From contig LRSR01006227.1 in the NCBI GenBank assembly GCA_001579985.1, positions 1 to 26,740 on the forward strand: a stretch of 26,740 nt of DNA, given 5' to 3'. Of the stretch, positions 12,201 to 22,200 are shown piece by piece. This DNA is from Hypsibius dujardini. Its lineage: Eukaryota; Tardigrada; Eutardigrada; Parachela; Hypsibiidae. Numbering within the stretch: the stretch's first letter is position 1; each line of letters opens with the position of its first letter. The translations under genes were made by a program, and so were the position numbers. The notes under the pieces are model-generated. The model was not told the origin of the DNA. It saw only the letters and a program-made list of their open reading frames with translations, and did not search any database.

Positions 12201-14587
12201 ACGCAGCAACGATGTCCCAGATAACGGACAGATTCTGCGTAGCCATGGCTGGCGTGAACAGCCAGTTCAACCTCATTGACGGCGGCAAGCCGAGGCGAGG
12301 TTTTTGGTATCACGCATCTTGTACGGAGACTCGGGAATTCGTTTGCTACCATGAAGGGAGTAAGTAGAGTACTACTACACGCCCTGTCGTAATGAAATTG
12401 TCGCATATTATATTCAACCAAATAATTGGTGACAGTTATTTACCAGTGTGTTCTGTAGTTAAGTCTTAAGTTAGTTTATTTTATTAATTACTAAGCGAAA
12501 GGTCATCGTATGAATATTTTATTAGCTATGACCATAACGAACCATTATAATTTGTTTTGCGTTGGATGTGGTTACAGCACCGAAGCAGATTGATTTGGGC
12601 CACGACGACAATTACGATCCAGCATGCGGGGCCGGATGGTTCCGTCATGGGGACAGTTGCTACCGGCCTCACACTAATTACGCACCCTGGGGCTTGGCGA
12701 AGCAAATTTGTCAGAACACAGACCCGACAGCTGACCTTTTGTGGATCACGACAAAGGCGGAAGAAGACTTCATCACTGGTAACCTTACCCGCTGTGCAAT
12801 TTGAGCTTGCAAGTTTGCTTGATCTGTTGAATTGTGGACAGATTTCTTGGAGTATAACAAAACAGAGGAGGATTTCGGCGGTGGCAGAGATGGGGATGAC
12901 CACTGGATAGACATCTACTCTGACAATGGGACTGGCAATTGGTACTGGCCGTACCGTAATGAGACAGATGTCTGGTTTATGCCCATGGCGGTTACCAACT
13001 GGGGTATGGAGGAACCTAAAATCATCCCGGCATCGGTCGGTGGAGAACGGCCAAGGTGCGGTTTGATTGATCTCGATTATGTGGCACGGTGGAGTACAGC
13101 TCCGTGCGATCATGAGAAGGCTTTCATTTGCAAGAAGCACGTGGATGATGAATTTCTGAGTGTGCCACCTACGGCAGCGCCAACTGTTCCCCCTGGTATG
13201 CAGTAGAAGTGTGTCTGTGTCTGTGTCTGTGTCTGTGTCTGTGTCTGTGTCTGTGTCTGTGTCTGTGTCTGTGTCTGTGTCTGTGTCTGTGCCTCTGTCT
13301 GTATCTGTGTCTGTGTCTGTGTCTGTGCCTCTGTCTGTATCTGTGCCTGTGCCTATGCTCATTATATTGTCTCTGTCTGTATTTGGGGAAGCGTTAATTG
13401 GCTTCAATAAATAAACCTCAATTGAAATGCTGCTTCTCATATATTCCTTCCTGTACAGTAGGGATATGTCTACCAGAATGGACCGGTCTTCACGGCCGCT
13501 GTGTCCGCCCCAACATGGAGCTTCTTAACTGGACCGATGCACGTGCAGCGTGCCAGACATTGGGTGGAGAACTATCATCCGTGCACGATTGGCCTGACCT
13601 CAATGCAATCCAGTCTCTTGCAAGGAACGCTTGGATCGGCCTGAACACTCTCGAAAATCCAAGCTACCGACCTCGTTTATACACATGGAGCGACGGACTG
13701 CCGATGACTTACTTACCGTGGCATACGCAGTCTCATAACAAAACCCGCAACTGCGGAGTGGTGTTGGACTCAAAAGTAAGATCCCCAAAGAACAAACTAA
13801 AATATCAAAACAAAAATATGAAAAAAATACTTTTGTGATAAAATGTAAAAAGACAACATGTATATCAAGTAACGCCGCAATCCTTCACAAATATTTTTAC
13901 GCATTTTGCCAGGGCTTTGGAATGTTTCCCTGTGATGAACTGAGGCCATCCGTCTGCGCTAAAATAATTTCGCCGGCCACAACTGTTTTGACCCCCGGTC
14001 TATCTTCGAGCCCTCCAACCACCGCTGATTTACCGAGTTACACCACTTCAGTCATCGGTTCTGAAATGCCGTCCACCAAAAAAGCTTCATCCAGCTACAC
14101 CACTTCAGTCTTTAGTTCCGGCACTGAAATACCAACCACCAAAAGAGTCGTATCCAGCGTTACCACTTCAGTCTTCAGTTCGGCAGCACCAACCATCGTA
14201 GTCATATCGCCCTTCACCACCTCGGCAACAGGTTCTCAAGAGCCGCGCACGGAGAGTACCCTTCATATTGCAGATCTCAAGCCAACTTCTGCAACCAAAT
14301 TTGATACAGGCCTCTCTGGGAGTGAGATTGCCGGCATTGTAGTTGGTGTGTTGATCGTGGCGGCCATTGTGGGAGCAGTGGGGGTCATCGCTGGCACCGG
14401 CAGAACTCGCGGTGTGTTGCTGTCTGTGAGGACAGTCACGTCGAAAGTCAAGAAGTCCGCGGCGAATCGTCTGAACCCTGGCGGTCAGTTTCCTGGCTTC
14501 TCAGGCACGAGATATAACAAGGCGAACGATCAGGTGCTGGTGTCGGATGAGTTTGACTACCGTGGCCAACCGGATTCCTACTCTTAG
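6238..14587 (+). CDS. Six-C-type-lectin-domain transmembrane receptor, copy 2 (complete, 19 exons)
   Basis: Exons: 6238-6289, 6383-6597, 7708-7829, 8057-8208, 8615-8723, 8938-9133, 9694-9722, 9795-9955, 10166-10301, 10944-11029, 11108-11224, 11289-11393, 11462-11623, 11685-11797, 12161-12359, 12578-12778, 12842-13195, 13459 (or 13462)-13775, 13913-14587. Phases match at every junction, giving about 1,166 residues. The signal peptide is MGSSKAAQGVLVLLLFLG with likely cleavage after WTSA. Lectin-like domains lie at roughly 25-180 (DKCYY, MQWRDAVNEC, WVGLTYE, FICKG), 184-343 (GHCYQH, AWLGIAIQ, FLCEAP), 346-481 (DECYQF, YWIGLE, YICQA), 497-651 (DGCYLV, AWIGLS, EFVC), 660-820 (DSCYRP, NWYWP, FICKK) and 838-957 (AWIGLNTL, YTWSDGLP, SVC). 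Then come a Ser/Thr stalk, a TM helix near 1080-1103 and a cytoplasmic tail. This plan recalls the mannose-receptor family, but without visible ricin or fibronectin-II domains. Sugar-binding EPN/QPD motifs are absent. The signal exon could instead use a donor after GCACAAGACG (near 6318); copy 3 favours the shorter form. Confidence 0.87.
6598..7707 (+). other. Intron 2 of receptor copy 2 (1.1 kb)
   Basis: It contains a C-run at about 6689-6698, a diverged copy of the dispersed repeat seen at 1-110 (about 6715-6830), and G-rich/C-rich patches near 7060 and 7220. Open frames here do not resemble any family and none matches the exon pattern of the other receptor copies. Confidence 0.6.
7846..7977. 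mobile_element. 132-bp near-perfect hairpin element (MITE-like), TA-flanked
   Basis: Arms of about 57 nt pair almost perfectly: 7846-7902 (CTGTACTGTCTCGATCATTT onward) with the reverse complement of 7921-7977, leaving an ~18-nt loop. TA dinucleotides flank both ends (7844-7845, 7978-7979), as for Tc1/mariner-type insertions. It lies wholly inside the intron between receptor exons 3 and 4. A transcribed copy would fold into a long stem, so a small-RNA source is an alternative reading. Confidence 0.8.
8225..8565. mobile_element. Fold-back element with internal ~61-bp minisatellite
   Basis: The left arm GACAAGATTGAGTACACTGG plus AGGGTCCGGGGTATGAGC matches the reverse complement of 8506-8565. 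The left-arm unit is repeated in tandem three times (starting at 8242, 8304 and 8364) and ends near 8420. TA flanks both ends (8223-8224, 8566-8567). It fills most of the intron between receptor exons 4 and 5 and encodes nothing recognisable. Confidence 0.75.
9151..9576 (+). mobile_element. KpnI-repeat element, copy A (non-autonomous, inverted-repeat ends)
   Basis: The left end AAAGTTTCGGGAAGATTGCA, GAATAGGGTACCC and the right end GGGTACCCTGTACTGTATTC are diverged inverted repeats. Just inside is an array of 10-bp GGTACCCATA/TGTAATACCC units (about 9175-9370). It is followed by TTTGGTGTTTCGATGTTTCC, then ATTATCATTTGATGGGTTTT with 2-3 GATGGGTTTT units. A second copy in reverse orientation lies at 24994-25315. 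It is inside the intron between receptor exons 6 and 7. Confidence 0.8.
9694..9722 (+). other. 29-nt microexon (exon 7) of receptor copy 2
   Basis: The sequence between AG at 9692-9693 and GTAAGT at 9723 encodes MHEDMDAYI plus two bases. It is needed to bring exon 6 (ends phase 0 after DNW) into phase 2 for exon 8 (starts with one base, then NLTNDRDYC). Without it the frame of domain 2 would break. Confidence 0.7.
10302..10943 (+). other. Intron 9 of receptor copy 2, no recognised content
   Basis: Purine-rich sequence with a 76-codon open frame on + (10324-10554) that lacks an ATG start, has no recognisable domain, and has no counterpart in the neighbours. I treat it as non-coding. Confidence 0.55.
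11809..12081. mobile_element. Fold-back element with 23-bp minisatellite in receptor intron 14
   Basis: The ends are inverted: TGGCCACAATTTTGGGTGG at 11809 matches the reverse complement of CCACCCAAAATTGTGGCCA ending near 12081. After the left end, about six tandem units of GGTGGTCTGAGTTCGAGCCA run to about 11962. The right arm holds one diverged inverted unit (GGCTCGAACTCGGACCAGCC). I see no target-site duplication. The element occupies most of the 363-bp intron. Confidence 0.75.
13208..13382 (+). repeat. TGTCTG microsatellite in receptor copy-2 intron 17
   Basis: About 29 TGTCTG hexamers with GCCTCTGTCTGTATC variants. It lies in the same intron position as the array at 2408-2526 of copy 1. 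Confidence 0.9.
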
Positions 14588-14652
14588 ACCTCCGAAATCT
14601 CATTCTACCATTGACCGTGGACCCAGACCAACACGGCGGCATGTCGTGTTTA
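14588..14652 (+). other. Residual 3' flank of receptor copy 2, cut by the MULE end
   Basis: Only 65 bp separate the stop codon TAG (14585-14587) from the left inverted repeat of the 10-kb element. No AATAAA hexamer is present in this stretch, unlike copy 1, which has one 147 bp after its stop. Confidence 0.6.
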
Positions 14653-14937
14653 AAACGGGTGTATAACAAACGTGTCAGTATGGCAGTGGCACTGGCAGTG
14701 GCAGTGTCAGTGTCAATGGCAGTGGCAGTGGCACTATGGCAGTGGCAGTGGTAGTGGTAGTGGCAGTGGCAGTGGCAGTGGCAGTGGCACTTCTACTTCC
14801 ACTTCCACTTCCACTTCCACTTCCATTTTCACCTCCACTTCCACTTCCACTTCCATTTCTACTTCCACTTCCATTTCCACTTCCACTTCCATTTCCACCT
14901 CCACTTCCACTTCCACTTCCACTTCCACTTCCACTGG
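14653..14937 (+). repeat. Left terminal inverted repeat of the MULE
   Basis: A unique tip of ~35 bp (AAACGGGTGTATAACAAACG...) is followed by GTGGCA/GTGTCA hexamer arrays (about 14690-14794) and then ACTTCC hexamers (about 14795-14937). A short GTGGCA-type tail continues to about 14988. The same order, tip then GTGGCA then ACTTCC, occurs inverted at 24356-24624. Confidence 0.9.
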
Positions 14938-15338
14938 CAGTGGCATTGTGGCATTGGCATTATGGTAGTGGCACTGCCAGTGGCAGTGAACAGAAAGCAA
15001 AAATATGTAACGAAATAGTAAGAGGGTAAGGGTACTATAAGAACGACGCGAAAATCTAATGGGCGTTAACATTAGCAACTCTTACGTAGGACATGGAAAA
15101 CATACAGTGACGAGAACAAAAGAAATTATTGCTAGAAGTCCGACAAATAAACAAAGCAAGCAGCACAGAAACTGTCAAATCCGTAATTTGGCAGTTTTCC
15201 AAGTTGTACCTCACGTACATACTGCTGACCCAATCTATTCAAGAACTATAATGTACATCAATAATCGGTACCCGAGAACAAAAATTAAACAAATTAAGTT
15301 TTCTGAATGCTACATAGGCATTGAAATGCATAATATTG

Positions 15339-15391
15339 TTTGTTAATTGCTGGCCACAGGTCTCAACTATCTGTGGCCAGCAATTAACAAA
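15339..15391. repeat. Perfect 21-bp inverted repeat (hairpin) 3' of the transposase gene
   Basis: The left arm 15339-15359 (TTTGTTAATTGCTGGCCACAG) pairs exactly with 15371-15391, leaving an 11-nt loop. It sits about 100 bp beyond the transposase stop codon on the minus strand. It could be a 3'-UTR RNA hairpin or a tiny fold-back insertion. No function can be assigned. Confidence 0.85.
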
Positions 15392-15493
15392 GAATGTAGA
15401 CTGAATGCAACCGCCCTTGGGACGGTTTTCAGCCAGTCCCTAACATATTGCCCAAGTTGAACATACAACAAAAAAGGTCCTCGAGTGATCCGT

Positions 15494-18400
15494 TCAGCGC
15501 CAAAGTGCAGTCAATGCATTCTTGTGAGATTGCTTGATTTTCGGGACAGTTACTGGGCCAATGGAGAACACCGACTGGCTGAAGGTCGGCAAACCGCATT
15601 TCTTCAGGTAACCATTCAAGCAAGCTTTTGACAGGTGTAAGTAGACATTTCCTTGTGCTGAATGCTGTTCGCCATTCCGCGTATAGAAGCGAGGCATTTT
15701 CGCAACGATTACCGCGTCAAATGGAACATGCGGCTGGACATCAGGCTTTCGAAATAAGTCTCGACACTGGACGCACCTCGATAACTGCTCAGGGCAGTCA
15801 GCAATAAACCAGAACTGGAATTCCCCCGGCATCGGAGACGGCTTCTTTAGCTGCGGGTGGAGGACGAAAAGAGACGCATCCACATCAGTCTCATCCTGAA
15901 GGAAAAATGTAACTTTTGAACAAGTAGACTTATAGGCGGCTAGGAAGAGATACGAAAGGACGGACGTACAAAAATGCAGATGAATGGAAATGAAACTGGA
16001 CGATAGACCGAAACTCTGACAGACATAGATAGATGGACAGAAAGACGGACAGACGGTTGGGGAGTCGATAATTGAACGACTAACGAGAGTAATGGGACCG
16101 ATGGACAAACAGGTGGACTAATAGTCGAAAATATGCCAGAATGCTTAAAGCACGGACGGAGAGAGAATTAACGGGTAGACGACATCGAACGAACAAAGAT
16201 ACGGACGAACAAAAGCACTATAAGCAGGCCGAATGGACGTAGAAACAGAGAGACAGACGGAAGGACTGGCGTGCATACAGATCGCCAACCGAAAATAGAT
16301 AAAAAAAAGCTAACGGATGGATGGGCGGCGAAAGAATGAGCATGCATACGCCAACGAACGAACAAAGATACGAATAAATGGAAGATCAGAAGTTCAGGTG
16401 AATATCGAAACGGAGAAGCAGACGGAAGGACTGCTAGACAAACAGTGGGCCGAATCGACGAAAACGAGACGGGCGGATGGACGGATGCAGAGAAAACGAA
16501 CGAGCTAACGAAGTTGAACGGGCCGGAATAACGTGGACGTAAAACGGATAGACAAATGTGTGGTCAGATAGAGAAATGAACACCCTGATGGTCGGAAAGA
16601 CGGTGAGACAGCCCAATGTACAGGTAAGAGTTTGTCAGGAAGAGTCGAACGGACGGAGATACAAATGGACGTATGGATCACAGACGTATTCACAGAGATA
16701 AGAACCTACGTCTGCCATCGAACTCTCCGATTTCTTTGCCTTCAAAGGACTTGGGCCAGGTGTTTGACCTTTCTCCAACGGGCGTTTCTGAATGCTGGAG
16801 GAGCTTGGTCTGCTGGGATTTGGTCGGACCAAGTGTGTGACCGCTGGCGCCCGATGGTTAGACCCTTTTCTCACTGTGGTTGCTCCAACAGCCTTGCTAC
16901 CGGCATGCGAAGGCAAGGTGGTTTTAACCAGGTTGTTCAGTCCTCCAGGTGGACCGCTGGGATAGGCTTTGTTGAACCACTCCACGTAGTTAGCAAGGAG
17001 GTCCTGCTTGATGGCAACCGCAACCACCTCCGGGCAGACCTTATGCAACGCGAAGAACGGACAGTGTTGATCACAGCTAATGCGACCGGCGGATAATATC
17101 TTCACTGTGAAATTGGCGCCGACTTTGGAGTTGTTGTACTGCATGACCGAAAACTGTTTGCCCTCAGACCGAGTGACGGGGCAAATTCCATCTGCGACGG
17201 CAAGGATTTTGTCTTTTGCAGTTGAAAAATAAACCGCCAAGGTTTCTGCGTCAATTCCTTGGATTTTGGACAGGCTTTTTCCAGCATCATCGCTAAACGA
17301 TAAAAAACGACGGTTTTTGTCAGTCCAATGTCTGTCTGCCCACTGTCTGTCTGTCAACCCGTTTCACGTTCACTGTCAATCCGCCTGTGGTCTTTCCGTT
17401 TGTTGTCTGTCTGTCATATGTTGCCCGCTGTTCGTTGTCTGTCCATCCGCTGTCTGTTTGTCAGTTCGTCAATTGTAAGTCTGTCAATTGTTGGTCCGTC
17501 CGATAATGAACGACATTTGATGGTCAGACAACAGACGGAAAGACAACGGACGAACGGACGGACGACGAACGGACGGGCGGACGGGCGGTCGGACGGACGA
17601 ACGGACGGACAACGGAGAGACGGAAAGACGGACCTACAACGGATGGACGGACGGATAGACGGATAGACGGATAGACGGACGGACGGATGGATGGATGGAC
17701 GGATGGACGGATGGACGGACGCACGGTTTTGGAAGAACGTACAGACAACAGACGGACGGGGAATGGACGGACAACGGACAAACGGATGGGCGGACGGACG
17801 GACGGACGACGGACGGACGGAAGGGACGGTTTTGGAACAGACAGACAACAGACCGAGGGACTTTAGACGGACGGACAACGGACGTATGGACGGACGGACG
17901 GACGGACGGACGGAAGGGACGGTTTTGGAACAGACAGACAATAGACCGACGGACTTTAGACGGACGGACAACGGACGTATGGACGGACGGACAGACAGAC
18001 GGACGGACCGACAGACGGGCAGACAGACGGATGGATGGACAGACAACGGACGGATGGACAACAGACGGACAGCGGAACGAAAGAAAAACAACGGACGGAT
18101 GGGCGAACACCGGACGGACGGTTAACGGACGGACAACGGATGGACGGACGGACGGACAACAGACGGATAAGGAACGGACAGACTATAGACCAAGGGACAT
18201 CAGACGGACGGACAATGGAAAGGCAGACAAGGATTAGACAGCAACGAACAGACTTGCAACGAACGGACAGTAAACGGGTGGAAATAAAGGAAGGGACAGA
18301 CATGAAACTGAAAAACATCGAATGGACAGATAACGGATGGAAAATTAACGGACGAACGGACGGGAGGGTAAACAACGGGAGACGGGCAACGGAAGGACAG

Positions 18401-19155
18401 ACAGATAAAGGACGGAGAGTAAACGGACGGAAAGACAACGGACGGACAGACAACGGGCGGACTGATAACGAACGGACGGATTACAGACGGGCGGATAACG
18501 GACAGACAGCGAACAGACAGAGAGCGGACGGGAGGGGTAAAATAGCCAGGGATCTATTGGGCCCTAGGGAGGGGTAAAATAGCCGGGGTTTTATTCGGCC
18601 CCAAAAGGGAAGGGGGTAAAATAGCCACTCTGATAATTGTTTGGTAACATATAGTTAAAACTTTAACCGATCAAAACGTGTATGTACATTAGGTTCAAAT
18701 GGCTGACCATACATGCTGCAGGTTCATGCTACTTACTTGACCATTCGCTGAACCGCTCGACTGGTCATTGGCACTTGAATGGACTCGTCGGCCCACTCGT
18801 ACTTTTGACGATGGATAGAGTTGAGGAACTCCGTGCGTACAGCGCCAGTCTTGCTCATGAAAACCGCTTCATCTGGCTCCAAAAAAGAATAGCTCGGCAT
18901 TAAACGCCATTTGCCCAACCGCAGAAGAGACTCTCTCGCAGCTTCTTCCTGCGCTCCGAAGAAATTCCGACAATGCTCCACCATTTCGGACCGCGACATC
19001 TTAGCCTTGGCGCCATGTTTCAACGAAGCATTCATGCTTTCAGAGCCGTTTTGATCGTACGCTCGCAGACTCGAGCCCGCCATTTCGCGCAATTCCACCT
19101 ACAAATAATATTAAATGCAATAACGTATAAAGCAGACCTAACTCTGATGTGGTTT

Positions 19156-19200
<45 letters not shown>

Positions 19201-22200
19201 TTATCTGGCTGTTTACGATACTCAACAAGATGATCGTCTGAAAAACTGGGTTTTTAGTGACTATAACAAAACAAAGCAGCCCTGAAACAAAATGGCTCAC
19301 GTACACTGTATAAATCTCGCAAAAGATGAAGCTTGTTGTCACGGAAGTATTCAACAAATTTGGCTCCTTCGTCACCCAGATCTGCCCATTCTGCCATCAG
19401 GACAGTAGCGCGCTCCTCGAAGTCAGCTCCAGTCATGTCGATGAGCGCCTCGGTCCTTCCGTCGCCGATTCGCTTTCCCACGATTGCGTCCAGAATGTCA
19501 CCTTTTTTGGCTTCCAGTCGGAACTCCTTGGTCTTCCTGAGAATGTTATCGACCAAGTGTATTTGGCAGAGGATGTGTCGCGAGAGGTGGAAAATCTTCA
19601 TGAAGGCATCCGAGAGATGCTAAAATCAGACAAAAGAATAGCTTAATTGCGAAGTAAATCAGTTGCTTGACAGGTAAAATCTGGCCACGCTGTTACACTG
19701 ACAATAGTAGGATAAAGTCCGATAAACAATATAATATTCTGAATAGAAAGGCATTACTGTCTCGTTCAAAGGCAGCAGAAGTTCCCAGTGCTAGATTCCT
19801 CTTCCCTTTTTTACAAGTTAATTTATATACTGTATTTTCGTTGCGTGAAACACCATATGAAATAGTCAGCTGACAAGAGTTGACAGAGTTGTTTAGCTGA
19901 GCTGATACTTTGAAAAAATATGAGACAGACATGCAGATAGTGGCGACTCCTAAATTAATAAAACAGGTTTAATAAAACAGGGCTAACGGCTATTCGGACT
20001 GGGGAGGCATGGAAAAACGGGTGGACGGACGATCGGCCAGTGAGATGGTTAAAAACTGCATGCTCACGGTACCACAAGAGATGGCCGAAGATTGGGCTGG
20101 TGAACCGTGTGAGCCGGATGAGCGGCAGGTTGGGTATTGCGGGCGGATGAACGGAATGTAGGGTAAGCGAGCGATAGGGTAAATGTATGATAGGAAGATG
20201 GAACTGAATAGACAAACGGATGGATGGAAAATTGGGCAAGCCGCAGATGTAATTCCAACGGACTTAAAGAATTTAGACATGCGGAAGAAACATAAACAGA
20301 GGCGGGCGGAAGGGCATTCAGATGGGCGGAAGATAAGGGGAAGGCAGACGGGAGGAAAAACGAATGAGTGGAAGATTTTGCAGACAAACGGAAGGGGGAC
20401 GGATGAACAGAAGGTCAGACAGACGGACGGATTTGACAGTGAGTGGACCGATGCTGGGACTAGGCGAATCGAAAGATGGGTCTACGACAGATTCGACTGC
20501 AGGGCGGTATCATTAACAAATGGACGGAAAACTGGGTAAGCCGACGAATGCATAAGACGGATGGACGGGGAACGGGAGGTTGACCGACAGCAGGAGACAG
20601 GGATAACATAAGACTGGGCTGATAGGTGATGCATGATAAACAAACAGAAAAACGGAAGATCGGGTTGGGTGAGGGGGAGGCTATTTGGAGAATGAGGTAC
20701 ATGTTTTGACGACAAAAAATGTATCTGAATGTAAAAAACGTAAGGAGATTTCAAAAAAGACCAAGTGTCATTTGGGTCATTTGAAATTATGTTGTATAGT
20801 CTATCTGCATTAATTTTGAAACAAAAGTAGTTTGTGGCACTACACTTACAATGTCGCCATCTGTACCAATCAGGCCCACAAAGGCAAGTGCAGGATTGGC
20901 ACACAACAGCATACTGGCCATTGTCCCGTAACTGTCCTCGTCTTTCTTCGTGTGGATAAAAACAGCACATAGGATGACTGGGTGAACACCGGACCGTGAT
21001 GTACGAAGCAGTAGATTGCGGGTCACCACCAAAGTCACCAAATGTTGAGCGACCATGTCGAACGTCGTGTCGATGGACATGACTGCTCCCTTCGGTGCGG
21101 CACAAAACCGTTCGAGGTCGTGCAGACCGTTATTGGTGGCCAGCATGATGATTTCCGTTGGAGCGATGCGCACGTCCCGTATGAAGCAGGAGGGTGTATT
21201 GCGCTCGGCAAAGCAGGTGGCGGCTAACCGTTCGAGCTCCTGATGGGTGTCTTCAAACCGCATGCGATAACGGGCCATACGGATGCTGCACTCAGTTGGA
21301 ACTTGGGCAGTCGACGCGATGTTTTCCAGTCCTCCGGCAGCTTTGATTGCATCCAGGCGAATAACAGCATTGCTCTTGTCTCCTGCAAAAAATAACAATG
21401 ATTGATTGAGAACTTGAAAACTTGATTCAATTTTACCCCTGCCGCCCGTCCGTTGTCTGTCTGGACGGAAAGACAACGGACGGACGAAAAAAGGTCAGAC
21501 GGACAATGGACAGACAGACAACGGACGGACGGTCGGACAACGGACGGACGGACAGACAATGGACGGACGGATAATGGACGGACGGATAATGGACGGACGG
21601 ATAATGGACGGACGGACAATGGACGGACAGACGGACGATGGACGGACGGATATTGGAGGGACGGACGGACAATGAACGGACGGACGAACAACAGACGGAC
21701 GGACAACGGACGGATGGATAACGGAGAAATGACGGACGAAAAAAGGCAGACGGACAACGGACGGACAGACCACGGACGGACGAAAAAAGGGCAGACAAAC
21801 AACAGACAGACATACATTGGACGGACGAAAAAAGGGCAGACAGACAACGGACGGACGGACAATGAACGGACAAACAATGGACGGACGGACAGACAACGGA
21901 CGGACGTGACAGGACGTGAGGGGTAAGATAGCTAGGTTTTTATTGGCCCGAGGGAGGGGTAAAATAGCTGTTGCCATATCTTTATGAGGTAGTCCTTTGT
22001 AAATAGCTGGGTAGAGTACCTTGCCGAACGCTCGCTTTTGTAGCGGCGATAGACGACGCAAACTTCCGTTTGTAAGGACTACTCGAAGCAATCTTTTGTC
22101 CGTGCGGAGGGACGGCAAAGTTCGTTTCCTCGCCACTGTTGAAGTAGTACTGCAGCAGGGCCACGCCGAAATCCGGAACAGACAATATGACCCGACGGAA

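Noticed and set aside
12526-13440. 304-codon minus-strand open frame
   Set aside because: It is antisense to receptor exons 16-17 and continues into a TGTCTG microsatellite (DTDTDT); no family resemblance.
14672-15029. Open frames rich in Ser-Gly, Thr-Ser, Pro-Leu and Val-Glu repeats
   Set aside because: They are translations of the GTGGCA and ACTTCC hexamers in the MULE terminal repeat. All frames stay open because the unit length is a multiple of three; no coding evidence.
17328-18577. Long frames on both strands with DGRTDG, RPSVRPS and similar repeats
   Set aside because: Produced by GGAC/CGGA satellite in a transposase intron; exons on either side join in phase without it.
21433-21926. 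Long frames reading NGRTDNGRTD and SVRPLSVRPL
   Set aside because: Same satellite artefact in intron 8 of the transposase gene.
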